Positions 1 through 7,220 of a stretch of DNA of 12,638 nucleotides are shown piece by piece. Below the pieces are notes generated by a model. It saw only the letters and a program-made list of their open reading frames with translations. It ran no database searches and was not told the DNA's origin. Source of the stretch: CBDULX01 sp965368175 (GTDB taxonomy: Bacteria; Pseudomonadota; Gammaproteobacteria; SZUA-229); the NCBI GenBank assembly GCA_965368175.1, contig CBDULX010000087.1, positions 1 through 12,638 on the forward strand, read 5' to 3'. Positions within the stretch are counted from its first letter, which is position 1. Each line of letters begins with the position of its first letter. Made by a program: the position numbers and the translations under genes.

Positions 1-2177
1 GCCAGATCGACACCGGCATAGGTGGCCAGTTCTCGATCCAGTACCACATGCAGTTCGTCATCGCCCTTCTTAAGACCACTGTCGATGGTCGTGACACCGG
101 GTACGGATTTGAGGAATTCCATCAACTGCCGGGCTGCCTGCTCGTTAGCCGCATCACTGGAACCGGAAATTTCTGCTTCCATGGCCCGTCCCAGAGGTGG
201 TCCGGGTCGAATTTCAGTAAAGGCAATATCCATCGTGGGAAACAAACCAGGCAATACCTTAGTTAGCTTGTGCATATCTTCCAGGGCATTATGCTCGGGA
301 CGACTCACCGCTGGCTGATATATCGCCCTAATCTGCCCATATCGACTGCCCCTCTGGGTTAAGGGGTCGCCATCATCCACCGAGATATCACCGCTGGTGA
401 GCAGAGTGGCATCCATATACCGGGTTTCGATATGTTCACGCATGGCCTTGTCCACATCGCGCAGATTCTGCCGCATTTTATCCAGGCTGGTGCCTGCCGG
501 TGCAATCACCCGGATGATATATTCATCCACACCTACTGGCGGGAACAGCTGAAAAGACATGGTATTTTTGGCCAGCACGATTACTGAAATCAGCAAGGCA
601 AAAGACAGACCCACGGTCAACCAGCGGAAATTCACGGCTCTCTCCAGTAACCAGCCATAGCCATTTTCCAGTCCTGTCAACCAGGCTCGTTCCTTGGGAT
701 GTTTGTTGGGATTGGTGACATGGGCCACATGGCTGGGCAGTATAAGGAAAGACTCCAGCCAGGACAGTATCAGTAAAGTTATGACCACTATAGGGATGGC
801 AATAATAAATTTACCAATAATCCCTGTCATAAACATCATCGGCAAAAAAGCCGCGATGGTAGTCAGGATGGTGGTGGTCACCGGACCGATCAGTTCCTGG
901 GCACCTAACACAGCGGCATCATTGGGCTTCATGCCCTGTTCCATATGATAGGTGATATTCTCTCCGATGATAATGGCATCATCCACTACCATACCCAGCA
1001 CCATAATAAAGCCCATCATGGAGACCAGGTTCAAGGTTGTACCGGACAGATAGAGCACGAACAGCCCGGACATAAAGATAATGGGTAATCCCCAGGTAGT
1101 GGTCATGGCCACTGAAAACCGCAGGAACAACAGTAATGACACGAACACCAGAATCAGACCCACCTTGCCATTATTAGTGAGCACACCCAGACGCATACGG
1201 GCGAAACGCGAAAAATCCTGGAAAGTCTGTATTTCCACCGCTTCACCGTAAAGCCCGGGAACAGTGTCGATGTATTTCTTGAGTTTATCTACGGTGTCGA
1301 TAATATCGGCGTCAGATTTTTTCAGCACCAGAATCGACAGGGCCGATTCACCGGACACATCATATACGATCTGTGGTTCTTCCAGTGATTCCGTCACCTC
1401 AGCCACATCACCCAGCCTCAGAACATTACCCCGTTCATTGGCGCGCAACACCAGATTAGCGGCATCCTTTGCGCTGCTGAATTCACCCACTATACGCACC
1501 GCTTTCTGGCCATCCGGTGTATCTATATCGCCACCCGGCGCATTCAGATTCCAGTTACGCAGGGCATTGGCCATTTCCCCCACCGACACCCGTTGCTGCT
1601 GCATACGCTCCTGATCGGCAATAATCCGGATCTCGGCCTTGCGATCACCCTGTATTAACACCCGCGCCACACCATCAATGTTGAGCAGGTCATCCTTAAT
1701 ATCATCACCCAGACGTTTCAGTTGCAGCTCAGTCATAGGTGCCGATACCGCGAGTCGGATCACCGGGAACACTGCACCATCCACTTCAGTAACAAAGGGT
1801 TCATCGGGTAAATCAGTAGGCAGTGTGGCGCGGTCAATCGCCAGTGAAATTTCGCTGGACAGGCGCTCCCGATTGGTTGAATCCGGATCAACTTCCAGGG
1901 TAATTCGTCCGGATGCCGGGAATGACATGGAAATCATCTTATCTATACCATTAAGAGCACGCAGTTCCTGCTCAATCGGCGTGATAATCAGCTGTTCCAC
2001 TTCCTTGGGTGAAGCTCCGGGATAAACCGTATCAATCCGGATAATATCCAGATTGACATTAGGAAAGGCCTCCCGGTTTATCTCGATCATTGTGTAAACA
2101 CCCAGCGCCAGTAAAAATACCGAAACCAGATTAATCACCAGGGGACGCTCAACCAGAAACCGTATCATTGCCTTCAT
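1..2177 (-). CDS. RND (HAE1/AcrB-type) efflux pump inner-membrane subunit, C-terminus cut by window edge
   Basis: This is the proton-driven inner-membrane transporter of a tripartite efflux system. I translated it by hand from the ATG at 2177; the frame stays open for 725 codons to the window edge, against about 1000 to 1050 residues for full RND pumps. It starts MKAMIRFLVERPLVINL, with the first membrane helix at about residues 12-30. A periplasmic porter half follows, with the family signature YPGASPKEVEQ near 52-62. Helices 2 to 6 run from about 335 to 480. The paired acidic residues of the proton relay, Asp399 and Asp400, sit in GMVVDDAIIIGEN (bases 978-983). Helix 7 starts near residue 510 and the second porter half begins. 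The start is well supported: GGAG lies 7 nt upstream, and the ATG shares an ATGA with the stop of the outer membrane factor gene. Substrate cannot be told; the divergence from CusA-like metal motifs and the TetR context favour an organic or lipophilic substrate (inference). Confidence 0.95.
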   Translation of the reverse strand, partial: MKAMIRFLVERPLVINLVSVFLLALGVYTMIEINREAFPNVNLDIIRIDTVYPGASPKEVEQLIITPIEQELRALNGIDKMISMSFPASGRITLEVDPDSTNRERLSSEISLAIDRATLPTDLPDEPFVTEVDGAVFPVIRLAVSAPMTELQLKRLGDDIKDDLLNIDGVARVLIQGDRKAEIRIIADQERMQQQRVSVGEMANALRNWNLNAPGGDIDTPDGQKAVRIVGEFSSAKDAANLVLRANERGNVLRLGDVAEVTESLEEPQIVYDVSGESALSILVLKKSDADIIDTVDKLKKYIDTVPGLYGEAVEIQTFQDFSRFARMRLGVLTNNGKVGLILVFVSLLLFLRFSVAMTTTWGLPIIFMSGLFVLYLSGTTLNLVSMMGFIMVLGMVVDDAIIIGENITYHMEQGMKPNDAAVLGAQELIGPVTTTILTTIAAFLPMMFMTGIIGKFIIAIPIVVITLLILSWLESFLILPSHVAHVTNPNKHPKERAWLTGLENGYGWLLERAVNFRWLTVGLSFALLISVIVLAKNTMSFQLFPPVGVDEYIIRVIAPAGTSLDKMRQNLRDVDKAMREHIETRYMDATLLTSGDISVDDGDPLTQRGSRYGQIRAIYQPAVSRPEHNALEDMHKLTKVLPGLFPTMDIAFTEIRPGPPLGRAMEAEISGSSDAANEQAARQLMEFLKSVPGVTTIDSGLKKGDDELHVVLDRELATYAGVDL

Positions 2178-3628
2178 TGTTGTTCTCCGTTTTCAGGCTG
2201 ATAATCAGCTAGTCGTATGTTGCTCCATAGCAACCCCCTCAACAAACCCAGCTTGTTATAACGTCGGGCCAGCTCAATGCGCTGTAATTCCAGGGCAAGT
2301 TCGGCCCCTGCCAGTTGTGACTCAAACTGAATTAACTGATCGGTATCGGTACGGCCGGTTCGATAGCGTTCAACGGCTTCTTTTAGCTTGGCCTGCTCAC
2401 TACTGACACTTTTTTTAAATGCCTCCAGTGCAATTTTTCCCGTACGAATTTCAGCCAGTAAACTGAAAAGGTCGTACTGCAAATCCTCAAGTGCCTGTTT
2501 CTGCTCCTGTAAGGCGGCATTACGATCCAGCTGGGCCTGGTATAGAGCCGCATCAAAACCGCTCTTATCCATGCCATGGCCGAATTCAAACCGCAGGCCA
2601 CCCACCGTTCCCGATTCATCGTAATCACCCGCCACCACATCACCAGTGAGTGTTTTTTGTCCGATGAACATCACCAGATCCATCTGGTCCTCGCGAGCAT
2701 CGCGACTGCTGGCGATGGCGCTGTCCGCCAGTTTTAATTGCCCCAGCGAATTCTTTAATGCCGGGCTGTGCTGTTTGACCTGTTCCAGCATCTGTTCATT
2801 CTTCACTTCAATATCGTCAGCCTGTGTCGAAATGACTGGCTCAAATGGCTTATCCCAGGTGCGCCCCATTAAACGATTCATGGATATGAGCTGTTGTTGC
2901 CAGGCCATTTCCAGCGAATGATATTCCGCTTCAGAACTGCGTAACTGGGCTTTCACCTGTAACAGATCCTGCTCTTCTGCCACCCCCAGGTTGTAGCGAT
3001 CTTTAATATAATCCTCTAACCGACGGCTTCGCTGGATGGACTGCTGTAGATTGTTCAGCCGGGCCTGGGTGCCTGCAGCTGCCAGGTGAAGCTCTATAAT
3101 CTGGCTGGCCATCTGGTCATACTGGGCCTGTTTCTGCGCCTCGGCCAGCACGACGCCAGCTTCAGCCTGCACCAGCCCCTGGCTGTAGGCCGGATTGTCG
3201 GAACCTTTAGCCAGTGGCATACGATAATTCAGGTCCACATTGGTGGATGTGGAGGGGTTGGGAAAAGCAGGACTAAAAGAAGACTCTGCATCATCATCAC
3301 TGATGGCAGCGTTTACTGAAATGCTATCACCTGATGAAAGCTGCTTGCTCAGGTTAGCGGACAGACTGAGTTTATCGGATAAAATTCCGAACGTAGACAT
3401 ATCACGGGCAAATGCCGCCTGCGAACCCAGCTGCCAGCCCAGCTGACTTTCAACCTTTTTAGTCTCCTGACGTGCCCGCTCCAGCTGTATAGATGCCACC
3501 TTAAGACTGGGATAATGATCCATCACCTGTTGCAACACCTGCTCCATTGTCAGCTTTTCAGCATGGGCACTTAGCACAAGCAACAGACTGAAAATCCCTG
3601 TCGTCAGTCCTTTAATCAGCATCTTCAT
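2174..3628 (-). CDS. TolC-like outer membrane efflux protein
   Basis: This is the outer membrane channel of a tripartite efflux pump, with two outer membrane efflux protein (OEP, PF02321) repeats. The open frame runs up to 3712, but the Met at 3628 is the better start. It has AAGG 8 nt upstream and begins an ideal signal peptide: MKMLIK, a hydrophobic core GIFSLLLVLS, then AHA with cleavage before EKLTMEQ. The 28 residues encoded further upstream are not signal-like and read out of frame through the TetR gene. The product is 484 residues, the usual size. No lipobox cysteine is present, so it looks like a TolC-type protein rather than an OprM/NodT-type lipoprotein. Long alpha-helical, Gln/Ala/Leu/Glu-rich stretches (for example LGQLKLADSAIASSRDA) fit the periplasmic tunnel. 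It overlaps the TetR gene by 17 bp and the pump gene by 4 bp. A second in-frame ATG at 3622 is possible. Confidence 0.92.
   Translation of the reverse strand: MKMLIKGLTTGIFSLLLVLSAHAEKLTMEQVLQQVMDHYPSLKVASIQLERARQETKKVESQLGWQLGSQAAFARDMSTFGILSDKLSLSANLSKQLSSGDSISVNAAISDDDAESSFSPAFPNPSTSTNVDLNYRMPLAKGSDNPAYSQGLVQAEAGVVLAEAQKQAQYDQMASQIIELHLAAAGTQARLNNLQQSIQRSRRLEDYIKDRYNLGVAEEQDLLQVKAQLRSSEAEYHSLEMAWQQQLISMNRLMGRTWDKPFEPVISTQADDIEVKNEQMLEQVKQHSPALKNSLGQLKLADSAIASSRDAREDQMDLVMFIGQKTLTGDVVAGDYDESGTVGGLRFEFGHGMDKSGFDAALYQAQLDRNAALQEQKQALEDLQYDLFSLLAEIRTGKIALEAFKKSVSSEQAKLKEAVERYRTGRTDTDQLIQFESQLAGAELALELQRIELARRYNKLGLLRGLLWSNIRLADYQPENGEQQ
2185..2188 (-). promoter_or_regulatory. Shine-Dalgarno of the RND pump gene, inside the upstream gene
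   Basis: On the minus strand the sequence reads ACGGAGAACAACA followed by ATG. The GGAG core is 7 nt before the start and lies inside the last codons of the TolC-like gene, whose TGA overlaps the ATG as ATGA. Strong site plus overlap points to translational coupling of pump and outer membrane factor. Confidence 0.75.
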
Positions 3629-4280
3629 AGTCACAACCTTTATGTTTAACCAGTGATTTTTCGATGAGTCGCACATGCATGGCAATATATTCATCCATGT
3701 CCTGATCATCATCGTACTGCTTTAATGAATGAGCCCAGATCGCACTCTGCATTATAGGTGCCATCACCAGTCGCACCAGAGTTTCCGGATCTTCTCGAAT
3801 AAATTCATTTTGTTCAATCCCCTGCCGAATAACTCGAACAAATACTGCTCGGGCCCTTTTCACTACCCTCTTTACAAAAAACTCACCGAGTTCAGGAAAA
3901 TTTCCACTCTCAGATACCATGAGCTTGGGTATGGCCGATAGCCTGGTACTGGCCACTTCTTTCCACCAGTTCATTATCAATAAGGTAAGCAATTCGGCAT
4001 TAGAACCCTGATGTTGCTCCACAAATTTTTCAACCTGGGCAATTTTTGGGGTAACCATCTCCTGAATCAGCTCATGAAAGATTGCCTCTTTACTCTCAAA
4101 ATACAGGTACAGCGTACCCTTGGAAATTCCGGCCAGTTTAGCCACATCGTTCATTCGTGTCGCGGCAAAGCCTTTTTCAGTGAACAGGCTCAGTGCCGCC
4201 TCCAGAATTTCTTCAGGACGGGCTTCTTTTCGTCGGCGCCAGCGGCAGGGCTGATCTTTTTTGTGATTGTAAAATACCAT
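3612..4280 (-). CDS. TetR/AcrR-family transcriptional regulator of the efflux operon
   Basis: A 222-residue DNA-binding regulator, likely a ligand-released repressor of its own operon. The N-terminal TetR helix-turn-helix is clear: EEILEAALSLFTEKGF (24-38), ATRMNDVAKLAGISKGTLYLYF (40-61, recognition helix near 51-58), then the usual SKEAIFHELI. The N-terminus is basic (RWRRRKEARP). The C-terminal ligand and dimer domain, with SESGNFPELGEFFVKRVV near 123-140, recalls the AefR-like group (PF14246), a weaker assignment. It is the first gene of the efflux operon, ahead of the outer membrane factor and RND pump. Its ATG is only 6 nt from an 18-bp palindrome lying over the predicted transcription start, which suggests autorepression. 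I see no good Shine-Dalgarno before the ATG (TATATATT precedes it), and no other Met lies before the HTH, so initiation may be weak. Confidence 0.93.
   Translation of the reverse strand: MVFYNHKKDQPCRWRRRKEARPEEILEAALSLFTEKGFAATRMNDVAKLAGISKGTLYLYFESKEAIFHELIQEMVTPKIAQVEKFVEQHQGSNAELLTLLIMNWWKEVASTRLSAIPKLMVSESGNFPELGEFFVKRVVKRARAVFVRVIRQGIEQNEFIREDPETLVRLVMAPIMQSAIWAHSLKQYDDDQDMDEYIAMHVRLIEKSLVKHKGCDYEDAD
3637..3640 (-). promoter_or_regulatory. Shine-Dalgarno that decides the TolC-like start
   Basis: The minus strand reads AAAGGTTGTGACT then ATG at 3628. AAGG is 8 nt from the start and lies inside the last codons of the TetR gene. It supports the start at 3628 over the longer frame beginning at 3712. 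Confidence 0.6.
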
Positions 4281-4286
4281 AATATA

Positions 4287-4304
4287 TAACTGACTGGTCA
4301 GTTA
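4287..4304. promoter_or_regulatory. Probable TetR operator (18-bp palindrome)
   Basis: TAACTGACTGGTCAGTTA has perfect 8-bp arms (TAACTGAC and GTCAGTTA) around a 2-bp centre. It lies between the predicted -10 box and the tetR ATG, covering the predicted start of transcription, where a bound dimer would block RNA polymerase. Palindromes of this ACTGAC/GTCAGT style are typical TetR-family operators. The partial repeat ATGACTGACT at 4311-4320 overlaps the -10 box and could be a second weak half-site. Confidence 0.82.
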
Positions 4305-4307
4305 CTT

Positions 4308-4336
4308 ATTATGACTGACTGCTGTTGCCCCATCAA
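4308..4336 (-). promoter_or_regulatory. Predicted sigma70-type promoter of tetR-OMP-RND operon
   Basis: On the minus strand, TTGATG (bases 4336-4331) is separated by exactly 17 nt from CATAAT (4313-4308). These match TTGACA at 4 of 6 and TATAAT at 5 of 6 positions. The start point would fall near 4301, inside the palindromic operator, giving a leader of about 20 nt before the tetR ATG. Prediction by eye only. Confidence 0.65.
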
Positions 4337-4492
4337 GCACTAAAGTTAAAAGCACTGTACGGATTGGGTTGAATCAAAGAGTATGAGAGAAACGACAGAC
4401 AAAAAAATCTGAGGTCAATTGCTAATGACACTTGTTTAAGGTAACGCAAAACGAATAATGAGCACTAAATGATTGAATAAATAGAAGTAATT

Positions 4493-4646
4493 AAGATTAA
4501 AAAGAAAACGCAAATGTTATTGATGACCAGATGGCTCGCTTTTTTAGGCACACGCTGACTACACAGGGCAGATCTAATCGCATAAGTGCATATATAAAAA
4601 ATATTCGCGTTGATTTGCGGACATTTGCGTTTTTAGCGTTAATCTT
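4493..4646. repeat. MITE-like element with ~25-bp interrupted terminal inverted repeats
   Basis: The left end reads AAGATTAA (4493-4500), 4 nt, then AAAACGCAAATGT (4505-4517). The right end is the inverse: ACATTTGCGTTTT (4621-4633), 5 nt, then TTAATCTT (4639-4646). The 13-bp and 8-bp blocks are exact inverted matches in the same order, so the arms match over about 25 bp with one short unmatched gap. The total is 154 bp, non-coding, with no ORF of note inside. I see no clear target-site duplication. It sits between the 3' end of the cyclic di-GMP gene and the promoter of the efflux operon. It could be a MITE, a dispersed intergenic repeat, or a large RNA hairpin. Confidence 0.55.
4603..4642 (+). 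repeat. Decamer-period tandem array, unit about ATTTGCGTTn
   Basis: ATTCGCGTTG (4603-4612), ATTTGCGGAC (4613-4622), ATTTGCGTTT (4623-4632) and a degenerate TTAGCGTTAA follow one another. Their GCG cores are at 4607, 4617, 4627 and 4636, so the period is 10, 10 and 9 bp, about one helical turn. Inverted copies occur at 4507-4516 (AACGCAAATG) and, degenerate, at 4443-4456. The array forms part of the right arm of the MITE-like element. Confidence 0.55.
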
Positions 4647-4690
4647 TTGATTTTTGACGTCATGCTTTTGCCAAAGTAAGTACTATTGGC

Positions 4691-6850
4691 TTATTTTAAG
4701 TTTTTGATGAATATCGGGATCTCAAAGGCAGGAACTGGCTTGCTGAAATAAAATCCCTGAATATAATCACAGCGGTACTGTTTCAAAAAATCAAGCTGGC
4801 CTTTGGTTTCCACACCTTCAGCAACCACTTTCAGATTCAGACTCTGGGCCAGGGAGATGATTGCCCGGGCAATGGCAGCATCACTCTCATCTATCGTTAC
4901 ATCCTTGACGAAACTGCGATCGATTTTAAGGAAATCCAGTGGAAACCGTTTGAGATAGCTGAGTGAAGAATAGCCGGTCCCAAAATCATCGACCGCCAGA
5001 CTAAGTCCAAGGTCTTTTAAACGATTAAGTATTTCTGCACTTTCTTTAGCATCCTGCATGATGATGCTTTCGGTTAATTCAAATTCCAGAAACTCGGCTG
5101 AAATACCTGAGCGACTGATTATGGACTGGATACTACTGAGTAAATTAAACTGTTTGAACTGCCGCCCCGATAAATTCACTGCTACACGAATCGGATCCAG
5201 GCCCTGTTGCTGCCAGGCCATCCCCTGTTTACAGGCGGTCTCAAATACCCATTCTCCAATTGGTACGATGAGTCCGGTTTCTTCTGCCAGAGGTATAAAC
5301 TGCAGCGGCGAAATCATACCTCTTACAGGATCATTCCATCGTAGCAAAGCCTCCACCCCCACAAGCTGGCCGGAGAATGTATCAATCTGTGGTTGATAGT
5401 GTAATACCAGTTCCTCAAAATCGATGGCCTTATTAAGGCGTGCCTCCATTGACAAAAATTCAAGGGCCCGCACATGCATCTGGCGATCATACCATTTGAA
5501 ATTATTCATTCCTTCTTTCTGACTATAAGACAGTGCAGTATCCGCATTCTTCAACAGAGTATCGACATTGTCACCATCCGATGGATAACTGGCAACGCCA
5601 ATGCTGGCGGTAACGAATATTTCCTCCTCATCCACTAAAACAGGCTCTGCAACTGTTTTCAATAGCCGGTTCACAACAAAACCCGCCTGTTTGATATCCT
5701 CGATTTGACTCAGCAGAACAATGAACTCATCGCCACCAAGTCTGGAAATAAGGTCATCCTGAGCCCTGGGCTCGCTGAAACTCCCCACCATATCCGAACC
5801 GCGAACACATTTGGTGATGCGATGGGCCATTTCCTTCAACACTTTGTCACCCGCGGCATGCCCCAGGGTATCATTGATGCGTTTGAATCGATCCAGCCCA
5901 ATATGCAATATAGCCAGTTTCTGATTTCGACGCCGAGCCAGCTCCAGTTCCAGCTGTGTATGCTCACGGAACAAAACTCTGTTCGGCAATTCTGTCAATC
6001 CATCGTAATAGGCCAGGTTTTTAATTTTTTCTTCTGCCGCCTTACGCTCAGTAACATCCTGCACTGTACCCTGAATACGCACCGGATTTTCATCCTGATA
6101 CCAGACCTTACCCGTTTCTACCACTACTCTCTGGTTGTCATCGGACTGCAGAATTCTGTGCTCGATATTAAATGGGAGATGCGCATTAATCGATTCATCG
6201 ACCTCCTGAATAAAGTAATCCCGATCATCAGGATGAACAGACTGTATGAAGCGATCAAAATTAATAATAGTGTTGTCCGGATCTATGCCAAATATTTTAA
6301 AGACTTCATCTGACCAGTGCATGACATTGGTCTTCATGTCCCACTCCCAATACCCCAGGTGAGCCAGCCTTTGCGCCTCAGCGAGCCGAGACTCACTGAT
6401 ACGCAAGTTATTCATGGAGCGACAGGAACGGTATATATATCTCACCCGGTGAGACAATATGCCCCAGTTGATGGGCTTGGTAATAAAATCCGTAGCCCCT
6501 ACTTCAAAAGCCCTGTCGATTGAATCAACGTCTTCAAGGCCAGTCATGATTAAAATCGGGATAAATTTTGTAACCGACAGTTGCCTGAGCATGGCACACA
6601 ACTCAAATCCATCCATACCCGGCATGATGACATCGAGTAGCAGTACATCAGGTTTTAAATCATCGATCAAATCCTGAGCCGATTCAGCATCATTACATTC
6701 TGCCGTTCTAAAACCTGCCGACTCCAGTGCTTCAGTGCATAATAACCGTATGGCAGGATCATCATCAATAATCAACACCAGAGGTTCAATCGCCTGAAGC
6801 TCTTCATCTGTCATGATATTTGTTGTTAGCTTATTGATAGTATTACTCAC
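4691..6850 (-). CDS. Response regulator with REC-PAS-GGDEF-EAL architecture (cyclic di-GMP turnover)
   Basis: A 719-residue cytoplasmic two-component output protein. The receiver (about 24-142) has acidic residues Asp29/Asp30, phospho-acceptor Asp73 in LLLDVIMPGMDG, Thr103 and Lys125. A PAS domain with PAC-like end (about 155-270, ending GTVQDVTERK) follows. The diguanylate cyclase domain (about 276-458) has an intact GGDEF at 372-376. The EAL phosphodiesterase domain (about 465-719) keeps Glu500, Asn559, ELTES (591-595), DDFGTGYSS (621-629), Lys642 in LKIDRSF and Glu678, so hydrolysis is probably active. A 12-residue or so insertion parts the RGSD inhibitory-site region from GGDEF. The start is GTG at 6850 with AGGA only 3 nt upstream; an ATG at 6814 (MTDEELQAIEP) is an alternative but lacks a Shine-Dalgarno. 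The hybrid kinase 370 bp upstream on the same strand is its likely phosphodonor (inference). Whether it makes or breaks cyclic di-GMP on balance cannot be read from sequence. Confidence 0.95.
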   Translation of the reverse strand: MSNTINKLTTNIMTDEELQAIEPLVLIIDDDPAIRLLCTEALESAGFRTAECNDAESAQDLIDDLKPDVLLLDVIMPGMDGFELCAMLRQLSVTKFIPILIMTGLEDVDSIDRAFEVGATDFITKPINWGILSHRVRYIYRSCRSMNNLRISESRLAEAQRLAHLGYWEWDMKTNVMHWSDEVFKIFGIDPDNTIINFDRFIQSVHPDDRDYFIQEVDESINAHLPFNIEHRILQSDDNQRVVVETGKVWYQDENPVRIQGTVQDVTERKAAEEKIKNLAYYDGLTELPNRVLFREHTQLELELARRRNQKLAILHIGLDRFKRINDTLGHAAGDKVLKEMAHRITKCVRGSDMVGSFSEPRAQDDLISRLGGDEFIVLLSQIEDIKQAGFVVNRLLKTVAEPVLVDEEEIFVTASIGVASYPSDGDNVDTLLKNADTALSYSQKEGMNNFKWYDRQMHVRALEFLSMEARLNKAIDFEELVLHYQPQIDTFSGQLVGVEALLRWNDPVRGMISPLQFIPLAEETGLIVPIGEWVFETACKQGMAWQQQGLDPIRVAVNLSGRQFKQFNLLSSIQSIISRSGISAEFLEFELTESIIMQDAKESAEILNRLKDLGLSLAVDDFGTGYSSLSYLKRFPLDFLKIDRSFVKDVTIDESDAAIARAIISLAQSLNLKVVAEGVETKGQLDFLKQYRCDYIQGFYFSKPVPAFEIPIFIKNLK

Positions 6851-6909
6851 AAATCCTGTTCTTAGTGTTTATGAAGTTAAAATTACTGATTAAGGCAACT
6901 CTAATGTGT

Positions 6910-7142
6910 TGTCATTTCGACCAAAGGAGTAAGACGTGGATAAGGCAATAATTAAGAACAACACACGGCTGCATGTAGGCAGAAGGTACGATCCAATGTG
7001 AGGAATCGGCAGACTCGAGTCAGGAACAGAGACCGAGAGCGACTCAGGAAACAAAACCGATGAGCTGCTGCCGACAAACATTAATCCTGATTATTACCAT
7101 AATATCAACCATTTTAGTCCTCTCACCCCGGTCAGGATGACA
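6910..7142. repeat. 233-bp dispersed-repeat-like element with GTCATTTCGACC-type imperfect inverted ends
   Basis: The left end TGTCATTTCGACC (6910-6922) and the inverse of the right end GGTCAGGATGACA (7130-7142) match at 10 of 13 positions. Inside are a TCGGCAG/CTGCCGA inverted pair (7006-7012 and 7068-7074), the palindrome ACTCGAGT (7013-7020), and a 9-of-10 direct repeat GAGTCAGGAA/GACTCAGGAA (7017-7026, 7041-7050). Ends of the form GTCATTTCGACC are familiar to me from intergenic repeats of many bacteria, a recollection and not a search. The open frame within it (complement of 6890-7081) has no coding look. The element separates the kinase gene from the cyclic di-GMP gene. Confidence 0.5.
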
Positions 7143-7188
7143 TATCAAAAATTATTCAGAGGCTCCTTAATTTGTTATCTATGATTAC

Positions 7189-7220
7189 AGTATGGCAATT
7201 ATTTACAGGTTTTCCATACT
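7189..7220 (-). other. Stem-loop directly after the kinase stop codon
   Basis: AGTATGG and CCATACT form an exact 7-bp stem with an 18-nt loop, starting at the base next to the kinase TGA. No T tract follows on the minus strand, so it does not qualify as a standard intrinsic terminator. It could stabilise the 3' end of the mRNA, or be chance. Confidence 0.3.

Larger units (their letters stand above)
4337..4690. other. Intergenic region between cyclic di-GMP gene and efflux operon promoter
   Basis: Apart from the MITE-like element and the GCG-decamer copies, this AT-rich stretch shows nothing I can name. There is no credible coding frame, no tRNA-like fold and no convincing intrinsic terminator for the upstream gene. 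A weak GCCAA/TTGGC stem at 4670-4690 follows the stop at 4691, but on the minus strand it is followed by A residues and not a T tract. The non-coding gap suggests that the efflux operon is transcribed from its own promoter. Confidence 0.6.

Noticed and set aside
1264..2025. Plus-strand frames opposite the RND pump gene
   Set aside because: They are antisense shadows of the pump gene, which is open over the whole stretch with clear family motifs.
4655..4662. TGACGTCA palindrome as a regulator site
   Set aside because: An isolated 8-bp palindrome downstream of a stop codon with no promoter near it is likely chance.
4670..4690. GCCAA/TTGGC stem after the cyclic di-GMP gene as a terminator
   Set aside because: The stem is only 5 bp with an 11-nt loop, and on the minus strand it is followed by A residues and not by T residues.
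5705..6313. Plus-strand open frame of 202 codons
   Set aside because: It lies wholly antisense to the GGDEF/PAS part of the cyclic di-GMP gene, whose motifs are intact. Its protein has no recognisable domain and it has no supporting start site.
6851..6909. Promoter for the cyclic di-GMP gene (TTGCCT as -35)
   Set aside because: No -10 box with acceptable match lies at 16 to 18 bp; the best, CATAAA, is 19 bp away. I cannot support a specific promoter.
6890..7081. Minus-strand 63-codon frame in the intergenic region
   Set aside because: It falls mostly inside the repeat-like element, has a low-complexity Ser-rich product, and no good ribosome binding site or known domain.
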